This document shows positions 1 through 5,539 of a stretch of DNA of 6,588 nucleotides, piece after piece. The DNA is taken from the NCBI GenBank assembly GCA_003449195.1, contig DMID01000001.1:1-6588 (forward strand), read 5' to 3'. The position numbers and the translations under genes were made by a program. Below the pieces are notes generated by a model, which saw only the letters and a program-made list of their open reading frames with translations, had not been told where the DNA came from and did not search any database. The stretch comes from Lysobacteraceae bacterium (GTDB taxonomy: Bacteria; Pseudomonadota; Gammaproteobacteria; Xanthomonadales; Xanthomonadaceae). Numbering within the stretch: position 1 is the first letter of the stretch; every line of letters starts with the position of its first letter.

Positions 1-159
1 GCGCATCAGCACCGACTTGCCGGTGCCCGAGCCGCCGACCACGCCGAGAATCTCGCCGCGGCGCACGTCCAGGTCCAGCCCGTCGTGCACGGTCTGGTTG
101 CCGAAGCGGTTGACCAGGCCGCGGATCGAGATGGCGAGGGTGTCAGCCGGCGTGTCCAT
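1..159 (-). CDS. mlaF: MlaF-type ABC transporter ATP-binding protein, N-terminal part (cut by window edge)
   Basis: Only the first 53 codons are present; the gene continues beyond position 1 of the window. The visible protein opens with a short polar leader, then the first beta strands of an ABC ATPase, and a perfect Walker A loop GGSGTGKS at residues 42-49, followed by VLMR. This supports an ATP-binding subunit that powers a membrane transporter from the cytoplasmic face. The ATG lies two bases after the TGA of the upstream MlaE permease gene, so the two are almost certainly co-transcribed and translationally coupled. In the Mla/MCE family this ATPase pairs with MlaE and an MCE-domain protein to move phospholipids between inner and outer membranes. 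The specific MlaF assignment rests on the MlaE neighbour, because Walker B, the signature motif and the C-terminus are outside the window. Confidence 0.88.
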   Translation of the reverse strand, partial: MDTPADTLAISIRGLVNRFGNQTVHDGLDLDVRRGEILGVVGGSGTGKSVLMR

Positions 160-161
160 GC

Positions 162-1280
162 TCACCAGCCCATCTTCATGAACCACAACGCGGCCAGCGC
201 ATCGATCACGATCACCAGCGAGATCGACTGCACCACGCTGGAGGTGGTGCGCTCGCCGACCGATTGCGCCGTGCCTTCCACCTTCAGGCCCTGCAGGCAG
301 CCGATCAGGCCGATCACCACGGCGAACACCGGCGCCTTGGACATGCCGACGAAGAAGTGGCGGATGTTCATCGTCTCGTGCATGCGTGCCAGATACATCT
401 GCGGCGGAATGCCCAGGTCGAACGCGCCGACGGTGACGCCGCCGGCCAGGCCGGCCAGCATTGCCACGAAGGTCAGCAGCGGCAGCATCACCAGCAGGGC
501 CAGCACCCGGGGCAATACCAGCAAGTCGATGGGGTCCAGCCCGAGCACGCGGATGGCATCGATTTCCTCGCGCGACTTCATCGCGCCGATCTGCGCGGTG
601 TAAGAGCTGGCGGTACGGCCGGCGACGACGATCGCGGTCATCAAAACCGCCAGTTCGCGCAAGGTGGCGATGCTGACCAGCTCGACCACGTAAATCTCAG
701 CGCCGAAGTCGCGCAGGATCGTCGAGCCGAGGAAGGCGATCACCGCGCCGACCAGATACGACAGCAGGATGACCAGCGGCACCGCGTCGAGCCCGACCTG
801 CTCCATGTGGAAGACGGTGGAGGTCAGCCGTATCCGGCGCGGCTGGCGCAGCAGGCGCCCGAGCTTGACCAGGTTTTCGCCGAGGAAATTGACCAGCGAC
901 AGGATTTCTCCGGCCATCGCGGTGGTCGTTTCGCCCAGCCGGGCCAAGGCATCGGCGACGCCGTAGTCGCGGCGTCTGGGCGGGCGGTCGTCGGCGACGT
1001 CGACGATGGTGCAGGCCAGCGCCTGATGTTCGGGGCGGAAAAGCAGGGCCTCGCCGTGCAGGCCGTGCTGGTCGGCCACGCGCAGCAACTGCAGCACGCC
1101 GGCCGAGTCGAGGCCGCTGATGCCGGTGGCGTCGATGGCGGTCAGGGCGTCGGGCACATCGCGCAGCGTGGCCGCTGCCGCCAGTGCGGTGGACAGGGTC
1201 CACTGGCCGGACAGCACGATCCGGCCGGGGGCCGCGGCGTCGGGTTCGAATCGTGGCGGCAGCGGCCTGGCGTCAGTCAC
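162..1280 (-). CDS. mlaE: STAS-MlaE fusion: lipid-transport ABC permease
   Basis: This 372-residue protein (with the GTG start chosen here) joins two domains. Residues about 14-95 look like a STAS domain, with the conserved turn GLDSAG at 56-61. Residues about 120-372 are an MlaE-family permease with about five or six membrane helices and the family's cytoplasmic coupling segment AGRTASSYTAQIGAMKSREE at 220-239, followed by IDAIRVLGLDP. MlaE proteins form the membrane core of the MCE phospholipid transporter; in E. coli the STAS partner MlaB is a separate protein, whereas here it is fused in cis. The reading frame stays open upstream to an ATG at 1406, but that start would overlap the divergent exporter gene and add 42 residues with no family resemblance. 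The GTG at 1280 directly precedes the STAS domain. No Shine-Dalgarno sequence is visible. An ATG at 1376 is another possible start. The ATPase gene follows after two bases. Confidence 0.9.
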   Translation of the reverse strand: MTDARPLPPRFEPDAAAPGRIVLSGQWTLSTALAAAATLRDVPDALTAIDATGISGLDSAGVLQLLRVADQHGLHGEALLFRPEHQALACTIVDVADDRPPRRRDYGVADALARLGETTTAMAGEILSLVNFLGENLVKLGRLLRQPRRIRLTSTVFHMEQVGLDAVPLVILLSYLVGAVIAFLGSTILRDFGAEIYVVELVSIATLRELAVLMTAIVVAGRTASSYTAQIGAMKSREEIDAIRVLGLDPIDLLVLPRVLALLVMLPLLTFVAMLAGLAGGVTVGAFDLGIPPQMYLARMHETMNIRHFFVGMSKAPVFAVVIGLIGCLQGLKVEGTAQSVGERTTSSVVQSISLVIVIDALAALWFMKMGW

Positions 1281-1284
1281 CGGC

Positions 1285-1368
1285 GCAGGATACAGGCTCG
1301 GATGGAGGGCAGGGCGTGATGCGCGTGCATCCGATGCGTGGCAAGCGTCATGCTTGCCTGCATACTGC
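1285..1368. repeat. Inverted pair of a 13-bp motif in the divergent mlaE/thrE promoter region
   Basis: Reading toward mlaE, the minus strand carries GCCTGTATCCTGC at 1297-1285. Reading toward thrE, the plus strand carries GCCTGCATACTGC at 1356-1368. Eleven of 13 bases agree, giving the consensus GCCTGYATMCTGC. The copies are in inverted orientation, 58 bp apart, and end 4 and 6 bases before the respective start codons. Each contains a -10-like hexamer (TATCCT or CATACT). They may be matched core promoters, two half-sites for one regulator, or both. No good -35 hexamer is found at the expected spacing for either, which would fit activator dependence or simply weak promoters. The resemblance is seen directly in the sequence; the function is inferred. 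Confidence 0.5.
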
Positions 1369-1374
1369 TCGCCC

Positions 1375-2625
1375 ATGTCCAGCCAAGCCGCATCCGCCGA
1401 CGCCACCTACGCCCAGCGTATCGCCTTCGTCTGCGAAATCGCGGCCCGGCTGCACCGCTACGGCACCACCGCCCAGCGTCTGGAAGCGGCCGTGATGGCC
1501 TTGGCCCGGCCGCTCGAACTGGACTGCGAGCCGTGGTCCAACCCCACCGGCATGATCCTCAGCTTCAGCGACCCGACCAAGCCGCTGGGCACCAGCGACG
1601 TGACCCGGGTGATCCGTCTTGCGCCAGGCGACAACGATTTGAACAAGCTCTGCATGGCCGACCGCATTGCCGATGCCGTGGCCGCGGGGCGGATGAGCGT
1701 TGCGCAGGGGCATACCGCCCTGCGCAAGCTGGACCGCCCGATGGGCATGCGCGGCAAGCAGGCGCAGGTACTGGTGTATGGCCTGTCTGCCGCCGGCGTG
1801 GCCGGCATGTGGCGCTTGCCGTGGCTGGACATCGCCACGGCCGGCGTGATCGGCCTGCTGATCGGTTTGCTGGGTTTCTACACCGACCGCAAGCCGGCGC
1901 TGCGCGATGCCAACGACGCGCTCGCGGCCTTGCTGGCCGGTGCGGCGGCGGTGCTGGTGGCCAGCTTCGTCGGCCCGCTCAACCTCAATACCGTGGTCAT
2001 TGCCGCACTGGTGATCCTGCTGCCCGGCATGTCCCTGACCAACGCGGTCAACGAACTGGCCAGCGGCCATTGGGTGTCGGGCACGGCGCGCTTCGCCGGC
2101 GCGGTGACGACGGTGCTGAAACTGACCGTGGGCGCGGTGATCGCGGTGATGGTCGGCCACATACTCGGCCTGGAGCCGGTGGTGCGGGCCTCGCGGCCAC
2201 AGCCGGAATGGGAGGAGTGGGCCGCGCTGGCGGTGACCGCCTGCGCGTTCGCGTGGTCGTTCCGCACCAGCCGGCGCGATTTCCCGTGGGTGGTGGCCGC
2301 GGCGATGTGCAGCTATGCCATTGCCCGTTTTGCCGGCGACACCTGGGGCAGCCCGGTCGGGGTATTCCTGTCCGCGCTCACGTTCACCGCGTGCGGCAAT
2401 GCGTTCGGGCGCTGGGCCAAGCGCCCCGGGGCGACCATCCGGCTGCCGGGCATCATCATGCTGGTGCCCGGCAGCACCAGCCTGCGCGGCGTGCTCACGC
2501 TGGTGCAGCAGCAGAATGTCGATGCCGGGCAGGCCGCGTTGCTGACGGTGATGAACGTGGTGCTCGCATTGATTGCCGGCTTGCTGTTCGGCAATCTGCT
2601 GATCCCGGCCCGCAAGCACATCTGA
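1375..2625 (+). CDS. Threonine/serine exporter (ThrE) family membrane protein
   Basis: This 416-residue protein combines both halves of the ThrE family in one chain. A soluble N-terminal part (residues 1 to about 125) carries the conserved segment NPTGMILSFSDP at 56-67. It is followed by about ten hydrophobic segments, beginning near residue 131 and ending near 411. Family hallmarks are the stretch LPGMSLTNAVNELASGHWVS at 216-235 followed by GTARF, and a second PGIIMLVPGSTSLRG at 358-372 that opens the C-terminal ThrE_2-like half. Members studied in corynebacteria export L-threonine and L-serine using the proton-motive force; the substrate here is not shown by sequence. The ATG at 1375 is chosen because it precedes the family-like region, while the upstream open frame runs antisense to mlaE. 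No Shine-Dalgarno sequence precedes it, and a CATACT element 8 bases upstream suggests a nearly leaderless mRNA. It is divergent from mlaE and ends at a bidirectional terminator. Confidence 0.88.
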   Translation: MSSQAASADATYAQRIAFVCEIAARLHRYGTTAQRLEAAVMALARPLELDCEPWSNPTGMILSFSDPTKPLGTSDVTRVIRLAPGDNDLNKLCMADRIADAVAAGRMSVAQGHTALRKLDRPMGMRGKQAQVLVYGLSAAGVAGMWRLPWLDIATAGVIGLLIGLLGFYTDRKPALRDANDALAALLAGAAAVLVASFVGPLNLNTVVIAALVILLPGMSLTNAVNELASGHWVSGTARFAGAVTTVLKLTVGAVIAVMVGHILGLEPVVRASRPQPEWEEWAALAVTACAFAWSFRTSRRDFPWVVAAAMCSYAIARFAGDTWGSPVGVFLSALTFTACGNAFGRWAKRPGATIRLPGIIMLVPGSTSLRGVLTLVQQQNVDAGQAALLTVMNVVLALIAGLLFGNLLIPARKHI

Positions 2626-2687
2626 GCCTGTGGACGCGTGCCGTACCGCGGGGCGGGATGTTTCGGGATTTTGATGCAGGCAAAAAG

Positions 2688-2713
2688 AAAAACGCCGGCA
2701 AGCCGGCGTTTTT
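2688..2713. terminator. Bidirectional intrinsic terminator between thrE and the H-NS gene
   Basis: A perfect hairpin has arms AAAAACGCCGGC (2688-2699) and GCCGGCGTTTTT (2702-2713) around a two-base AA loop. The plus strand ends in a T run, and the minus strand reads into TTTTTCTTTTTG, so U-tracts form in both directions. It lies 62 bases after the thrE stop and 27 bases after the H-NS stop, so it can end both converging transcripts. Confidence 0.93.
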
Positions 2714-2740
2714 TCGATGCGGACGGAAAACCTGTCGCCG

Positions 2741-3109
2741 TCATTTCTTGATCAGGAAATCCTCGACCTTCTTGCCGGCGGCCACCAGCTCGGCCATCCA
2801 GCGCGGCTGGCGGCCGCGGCCGGTCCAGGTGTCCTTGGCATTGGCCGGGTTGCGATACTTGGGTGCGACCTTGCCGAGCTTGCGGCCGGCCTTGGGCGAT
2901 GCCTTGCTGGCGGCCTTGCGGCCACGCGCCGGCGCGGCGGCGCCGAACAATTCCTCGACGGTATAACCCTCGGCCTTGGCCAGCTTGGTCAGCTTGGCGC
3001 GGACCTTGGCGATCGGCGTGCGCTTGGCCACCACGGCCTGCTGCTTGCGGGCCTGCTGGATCAGCGCGCCCAATTGCTTGGCGGAAAGTCCGTTGAGATT
3101 GATCGACAT
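2741..3109 (-). CDS. H-NS family nucleoid-associated DNA-binding protein
   Basis: This small basic protein (122 residues) has the H-NS C-terminal DNA-binding motif TWTGRGRQP at 94-102, inside a region starting near KYRNPANAKD and ending FLIKK. The N-terminal 55 residues are predicted helix and probably dimerise (LSAKQLGALIQQARKQQ, then a lysine-rich helix). Residues about 58-83 form a flexible Ala/Lys/Arg linker. H-NS proteins bind AT-rich DNA through the GRGRxP loop, compact the nucleoid and silence horizontally acquired genes. At 122 residues it is somewhat shorter than E. coli H-NS (137), mainly in the oligomerisation region. The ATG at 3109 is preceded by a clear GGAG ribosome-binding site (3118-3115) five bases away, which excludes the longer upstream frame that runs back into proS. 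It has its own promoter and is separated from proS by a terminator. Which H-NS subgroup it belongs to is not resolved. Confidence 0.92.
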   Translation of the reverse strand: MSINLNGLSAKQLGALIQQARKQQAVVAKRTPIAKVRAKLTKLAKAEGYTVEELFGAAAPARGRKAASKASPKAGRKLGKVAPKYRNPANAKDTWTGRGRQPRWMAELVAAGKKVEDFLIKK

Positions 3110-3136
3110 GGAAACTCCGGTAAATGGCGGTGGTGA

Positions 3137-3149
3137 ATCGGATGCCGAT
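3137..3149. repeat. Small hairpin in the predicted 5' leader of the H-NS gene
   Basis: ATCGG (3137-3141) and CCGAT (3145-3149) flank a three-base loop. The hairpin would lie in the roughly 50-base leader downstream of the predicted start of transcription and about 20 bases before the ribosome-binding site. It is short and could be chance in GC-rich DNA; no function is claimed. Confidence 0.3.
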
Positions 3150-3167
3150 CCCTGGCCGGTGGCGCAG

Positions 3168-3196
3168 AGAATAAGGGCGAATCGAATGCCGTGCAA
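3168..3196 (-). promoter_or_regulatory. Predicted sigma-70 promoter of the H-NS gene
   Basis: On the minus strand a -35 element TTGCAC (3196-3191) is followed, after exactly 17 bases, by a -10 element TATTCT (3173-3168). Transcription would begin near 3161, giving a leader of about 50 bases that includes the GGAG ribosome-binding site. The spacing and the position just after the proS terminator support an independent transcription unit. Confidence 0.6.
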
Positions 3197-3216
3197 ACCG
3201 GTACATTCACCGGGTT
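3196..3216. repeat. Quasi-palindrome at the upstream edge of the H-NS promoter, possible operator
   Basis: AACCGGT (3196-3202) and ACCGGGTT (3209-3216) form an inverted repeat with one extra G, separated by six bases (ACATTC). It starts at the first base of the predicted -35 element and extends upstream, a common place for an activator or repressor site. The symmetry is visible, but binding by any protein is inference. Confidence 0.35.
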
Positions 3217-3241
3217 GATTCAAACGCGCGAATGAAAAATG

Positions 3242-3268
3242 GAAAAGGGCGGAATGTCCGCCCTTTTC
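3242..3268 (-). terminator. Intrinsic terminator downstream of proS
   Basis: Perfect 12-bp arms GAAAAGGGCGGA (3242-3253) and TCCGCCCTTTTC (3257-3268) enclose a three-base loop. On the minus strand the stem is followed by CATTTTTC, a near U-tract. It begins 26 bases after the proS stop. A second, weaker inverted repeat CGGTTT-C-AAACCG (3275-3287) lies between the stop and this stem. Confidence 0.88.
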
Positions 3269-3293
3269 TGCCACCGGTTTCAAACCGATCAGG

Positions 3294-4988
3294 TCACGGC
3301 GAAAGCCGGGCAAGCAGCGCGTCGCGGTCGAGGTTTTCCGCTTCGGCTGAAGTGCGCGCACGATATTCGAACGTGCCGGCGGCCAGGCCGCGTTCGGACA
3401 CCACCACCCGGTGCGGGATGCCGATCAACTCGATGTCGGCGAACATCTGGCCTGGGCGCAGGCCGCGGTCGTCGAGCACGGCGTCGTGGCCGGCGGCGAC
3501 CAGTTCGGCCAGCAAGGCTTCGGCGGCGGCATTCACCGCTTCGTCGCGCTTGGGATTGATCACGCACACGGCCACGGTCCACGGTGCCATTGCCTGCGAC
3601 CAGACGATGCCGTTGTCGTCATGGTTCTGTTCGATCGCCGCAGCCACGATCCGCGACACGCCGATGCCGTAACAGCCCATCTGCATCGTCGCGGCCTTGC
3701 CGTCGGCATCGAGCACGCTGGCATTCATCGCTTCTGCGTATTTGGCGCCGAGCTGGAACACGTGGCCGACCTCGATGCCGCGGGCCAGACGGATTTCGCC
3801 GCCGTCCTCGGCGCGCTCGCCCTCGACCACGCTGCGGATGTCGGCCACGGTTTCGGCTTCGGGCAGGTCGCGGCCCCAGTTGACGCCGGCGATGTGGAAG
3901 CCCGGCTCGTTGGCGCCGACGACGAAGTCGGCCATCGCCGCGACCTCGCGGTCGGCGATCACGCGGATCGGCCGCTTCGCGCCGATCGGGCCGAGGAAGC
4001 CGGGCTGGCTGCCGAGGTGGTCGAGGATTTCCGCCTCGCTGGCCATGCGGTGGTCGGCCATGCCGGCCACCTTCTGAAGCTTGACCTCGTTGATCTCGTG
4101 GTCGCCGCGCACCAGCGCCAGCACGAAGCCGTCCTCGGTCATCAGTGCCACCGATTTCACGGTGCGCTGCAGCGGCAGGCCGAGCAGCGCGGCCACGTCC
4201 TCGCAGGTTTTCTGGGTGGGCGTGGCGACCTTGCGCAGGTCTTCGCCGGCGGCCGGGCGCGGGCCGGGCGCGGCGGCGTGGGCGGCTTCGATGTTGGCCG
4301 CGTAGTCCGAGCCGGTGGAAAACACGATGGCGTCCTCGCCGGAGGCGGCCAGCACCTGGAACTCCATCGAGGCATCGCCGCCGATGGCGCCGGAATCGGC
4401 CTGCACGGCGCGGAAGTCCAGCCCGAGGCGGGTGAACACGCGGGTATAGGCGGCGTGCATGTTCCAGTACTCGCGGGCCAGGTCATCGGCGTCGAGGTGG
4501 AACGAATAGGCGTCCTTCATCAGGAATTCGCGCGCGCGCATCACGCCGAAGCGCGGGCGGATCTCGTCGCGGAACTTGGTCTGGATCTGGTAGAAGTTGA
4601 CCGGCAGCTGCTTGTAGCTGGACAGCTCCTGGCGGGCGAAATCGGTGATCGCCTCCTCGGCCGTCGGGCTGTAGCAGTATTCCTGCTCCTTGCGGTCGCG
4701 GATCTTCAGCAGCTGGCCGCCGAATTTCTGCCAGCGGCCGGTTTCCTCCCACAGCTCGCGCGGCTGGATGGTGGGCAGCAGCAGTTCGATCGCGCCGGCG
4801 CGGTCCATTTCCTCGCGCACCACGCGCTCGACCTTGCGCAGCACGCGCAGGCCCAGCGGGGTCCACGTGTACAGGCCGGAGGCGAGCTTGCGGATCATGC
4901 CGGCGCGCAGCATCAGCTTGTGGCTGATCAGCTCGGCGTCGGCCGGGGTTTCCTTGGTGGTACGCAGGTGGAACCGGGAAAGGCGCAT
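3294..4988 (-). CDS. proS: Prolyl-tRNA synthetase (ProRS), bacterial type with editing domain
   Basis: This 564-residue class II aminoacyl-tRNA synthetase activates proline with ATP and charges tRNA-Pro in the cytoplasm. Class motifs are visible: motif 1 around residues 44-75, motif 2 at about 137-164 (TKFRDEIRPRFGVMRAREF, then LMKDAYSFH), and motif 3 at about 438-463 (GCYGIGVSR, then AAIEQNHDDNGIVW). Between motifs 2 and 3, residues about 225-405 match the inserted INS editing domain that hydrolyses mischarged Ala-tRNA-Pro. Lys278 in TVKSV and His365 in GFHIAG appear to correspond to the editing-site Lys279 and His369 of E. coli ProRS (aligned from memory). The C-terminal anticodon-binding domain covers about 467-564 and includes LDDRGLRPGQMFADIELIGIP. 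The length is close to the E. coli enzyme (572), so it looks intact. The ATG at 4988 gives the usual MRLSRF start; no Shine-Dalgarno sequence is evident. A strong terminator follows. Confidence 0.98.
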   Translation of the reverse strand: MRLSRFHLRTTKETPADAELISHKLMLRAGMIRKLASGLYTWTPLGLRVLRKVERVVREEMDRAGAIELLLPTIQPRELWEETGRWQKFGGQLLKIRDRKEQEYCYSPTAEEAITDFARQELSSYKQLPVNFYQIQTKFRDEIRPRFGVMRAREFLMKDAYSFHLDADDLAREYWNMHAAYTRVFTRLGLDFRAVQADSGAIGGDASMEFQVLAASGEDAIVFSTGSDYAANIEAAHAAAPGPRPAAGEDLRKVATPTQKTCEDVAALLGLPLQRTVKSVALMTEDGFVLALVRGDHEINEVKLQKVAGMADHRMASEAEILDHLGSQPGFLGPIGAKRPIRVIADREVAAMADFVVGANEPGFHIAGVNWGRDLPEAETVADIRSVVEGERAEDGGEIRLARGIEVGHVFQLGAKYAEAMNASVLDADGKAATMQMGCYGIGVSRIVAAAIEQNHDDNGIVWSQAMAPWTVAVCVINPKRDEAVNAAAEALLAELVAAGHDAVLDDRGLRPGQMFADIELIGIPHRVVVSERGLAAGTFEYRARTSAEAENLDRDALLARLSP

Positions 4989-5034
4989 CGGACGGACTTG
5001 GAAGGCGTGTGAGGCCGGCTATTCTGCCAGCCCG

Positions 5035-5065
5035 GCCGCCGCCCGGCGATGCGTCCGGCGGCGGC
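5035..5065 (-). other. GC-only hairpin immediately after the DUF4124 stop codon
   Basis: GCCGCCGCC (5035-5043) and GGCGGCGGC (5057-5065) form a perfect nine-base-pair stem with a 13-base loop that abuts the TGA of the DUF4124 gene. On the minus strand it is followed by CGGGCTGGCAG, not by a U-tract, so it does not look like a standard intrinsic terminator. It could stabilise the 3' end or attenuate read-through into proS, which starts 77 bases beyond the stop. Confidence 0.35.
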
Positions 5066-5458
5066 TCAGGGCGCGTCCGGCTTGCAATAGGCCTTGGCTG
5101 CGGCTTCGGCCAGGTTTTTCTGGGCCTCGCGCTGGCTGTCGTCCAGCGCGGTGTCGGGCTTGCCGTCGCCATCGGTGTCCTGCATGACCCGGCCCTTGCC
5201 AGACAAGGTGGCGAGGTTTTTCTTCGCCAGCGTGCATTGCGGGTTTTCGGCGGCAGGCTTGGTTTCTGCGGCCGGGGCGGGTTCCGGATCGTGGTTGTTC
5301 AGATCGCGCTCGCGGAATTTCTGCCCGGTCGGTGGCGTGTCGGACACGTGGGTCACGCCGTTGGCGTCCTTCCATTGGTAGATGGGATAGGCCAGGGCAG
5401 GCGCCGCAAGACAGGCGCCGAAGGCGATCAGGCAGAACGGGCGGGCGAAGCGGGACAT
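5066..5458 (-). CDS. Exported DUF4124-domain protein of unknown function
   Basis: This 130-residue protein begins with a signal peptide (basic MSRFARPF, hydrophobic core, then APALA at residues 19-23 as a likely signal peptidase I site), so it is expected in the periplasm. The mature N-terminus YPIYQWKDANGVTHVSDTPP (24-43) matches the DUF4124 signature, a small beta-rich unit common in proteobacterial secreted proteins; its function is unknown. A Pro/Ala/Glu linker (about 57-73) leads to a C-terminal helical part with cysteines at 75 and 125 that could form a disulfide, and an acidic turn DTDGDGKPDTALDD (94-107) resembling a Ca2+-binding DxDGDGxxD loop. The ATG at 5458 is preceded by a weak CGGAA ribosome-binding site. 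The gene sits 77 bp upstream of proS on the same strand and is divergent from pssA. I infer no shared pathway with either. Confidence 0.85.
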   Translation of the reverse strand: MSRFARPFCLIAFGACLAAPALAYPIYQWKDANGVTHVSDTPPTGQKFRERDLNNHDPEPAPAAETKPAAENPQCTLAKKNLATLSGKGRVMQDTDGDGKPDTALDDSQREAQKNLAEAAAKAYCKPDAP

Positions 5459-5480
5459 GGCGATTCCGGTGGCCGCAGAT

Positions 5481-5514
5481 GGGGTGCCGCCGATTGCAGC
5501 ACCCCCGCCGGGGG
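5481..5514. repeat. Two overlapping, mutually exclusive inverted repeats in the DUF4124/pssA divergent region
   Basis: GGGGTGC (5481-5487) can pair with GCACCCC (5499-5505). The same C-run (5502-5506) can instead pair with GGGGG (5510-5514) across a three-base GCC. Only one can form at a time. The second palindrome sits entirely inside the spacer between the predicted -35 and -10 of the DUF4124 promoter. The pairing is seen in sequence; any regulatory role is inferred. Confidence 0.4.
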
Positions 5515-5521
5515 CTGGCAA
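5493..5521 (-). promoter_or_regulatory. Predicted sigma-70 promoter of the DUF4124 gene
   Basis: On the minus strand TTGCCA (5521-5516; five of six consensus -35 bases) is followed, after 17 bases, by TGCAAT (5498-5493; four of six -10 bases). Transcription would start near 5486, giving a leader of about 28 bases. The -35 lies only six bases from the TAAACT element proposed for pssA, so the two divergent promoters would abut. Confidence 0.5.
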
Positions 5522-5527
5522 GTCGAT

Positions 5528-5533
5528 TAAACT
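5528..5533 (+). promoter_or_regulatory. Candidate -10 element of pssA, implying a leaderless mRNA
   Basis: TAAACT (TAnnnT type, four of six consensus bases) lies six bases before the pssA ATG, and no Shine-Dalgarno sequence is present between them. Transcription from this element would begin at or within a base or two of the ATG. No convincing -35 is found 16-18 bases upstream, so the assignment is tentative. Confidence 0.35.
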
Positions 5534-5539
5534 GCGCCG

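Noticed and set aside
264..1319. A 351-codon plus-strand frame antisense to mlaE
   Set aside because: Low-complexity Gln/His/Gly/Ala composition opposite a clear permease gene, with no recognisable domain.
1304..1495. A short frame starting at ATG 1319 with an SD-like GGAGGG nine bases upstream, overlapping the thrE start in another frame
   Set aside because: The spacing looks good, but the product is a Pro/Ser/Arg-rich shadow of thrE with no hydrophobic or folded segment. The G-rich run is likely incidental. It could be a leader peptide only if transcription starts well upstream of 1304, for which I see no promoter.
1338..2966. A 542-codon plus-strand frame overlapping thrE, plus long minus-strand frames over the same DNA (1348-2619 and others)
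   Set aside because: The real thrE frame carries conserved family motifs and membrane segments. The alternatives are Arg/Gly/Ala/His-rich shadows, and the plus-strand one also reads through the terminator and into the H-NS gene.
3273..3289. Inverted repeat ACCGGTTT-C-AAACCGAT just after the proS stop, considered as a separate terminator or operator
   Set aside because: The single-base loop is too tight for the full stem and no U-tract follows. The 3242-3268 hairpin just downstream explains termination better.
3110..3361. Upstream extension of the H-NS frame to 3361
   Set aside because: It would cross the proS terminator and the end of proS. The GGAG site before the ATG at 3109 and the predicted promoter decide the shorter start.
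3411..5012. A 533-codon open frame on the plus strand opposite proS
   Set aside because: It is antisense to a complete, motif-perfect proS. Its translation is rich in His, Arg, Gly, Val and Asp without any domain, as expected when the complementary strand has strongly G/C-biased third positions. No ribosome-binding site supports it.
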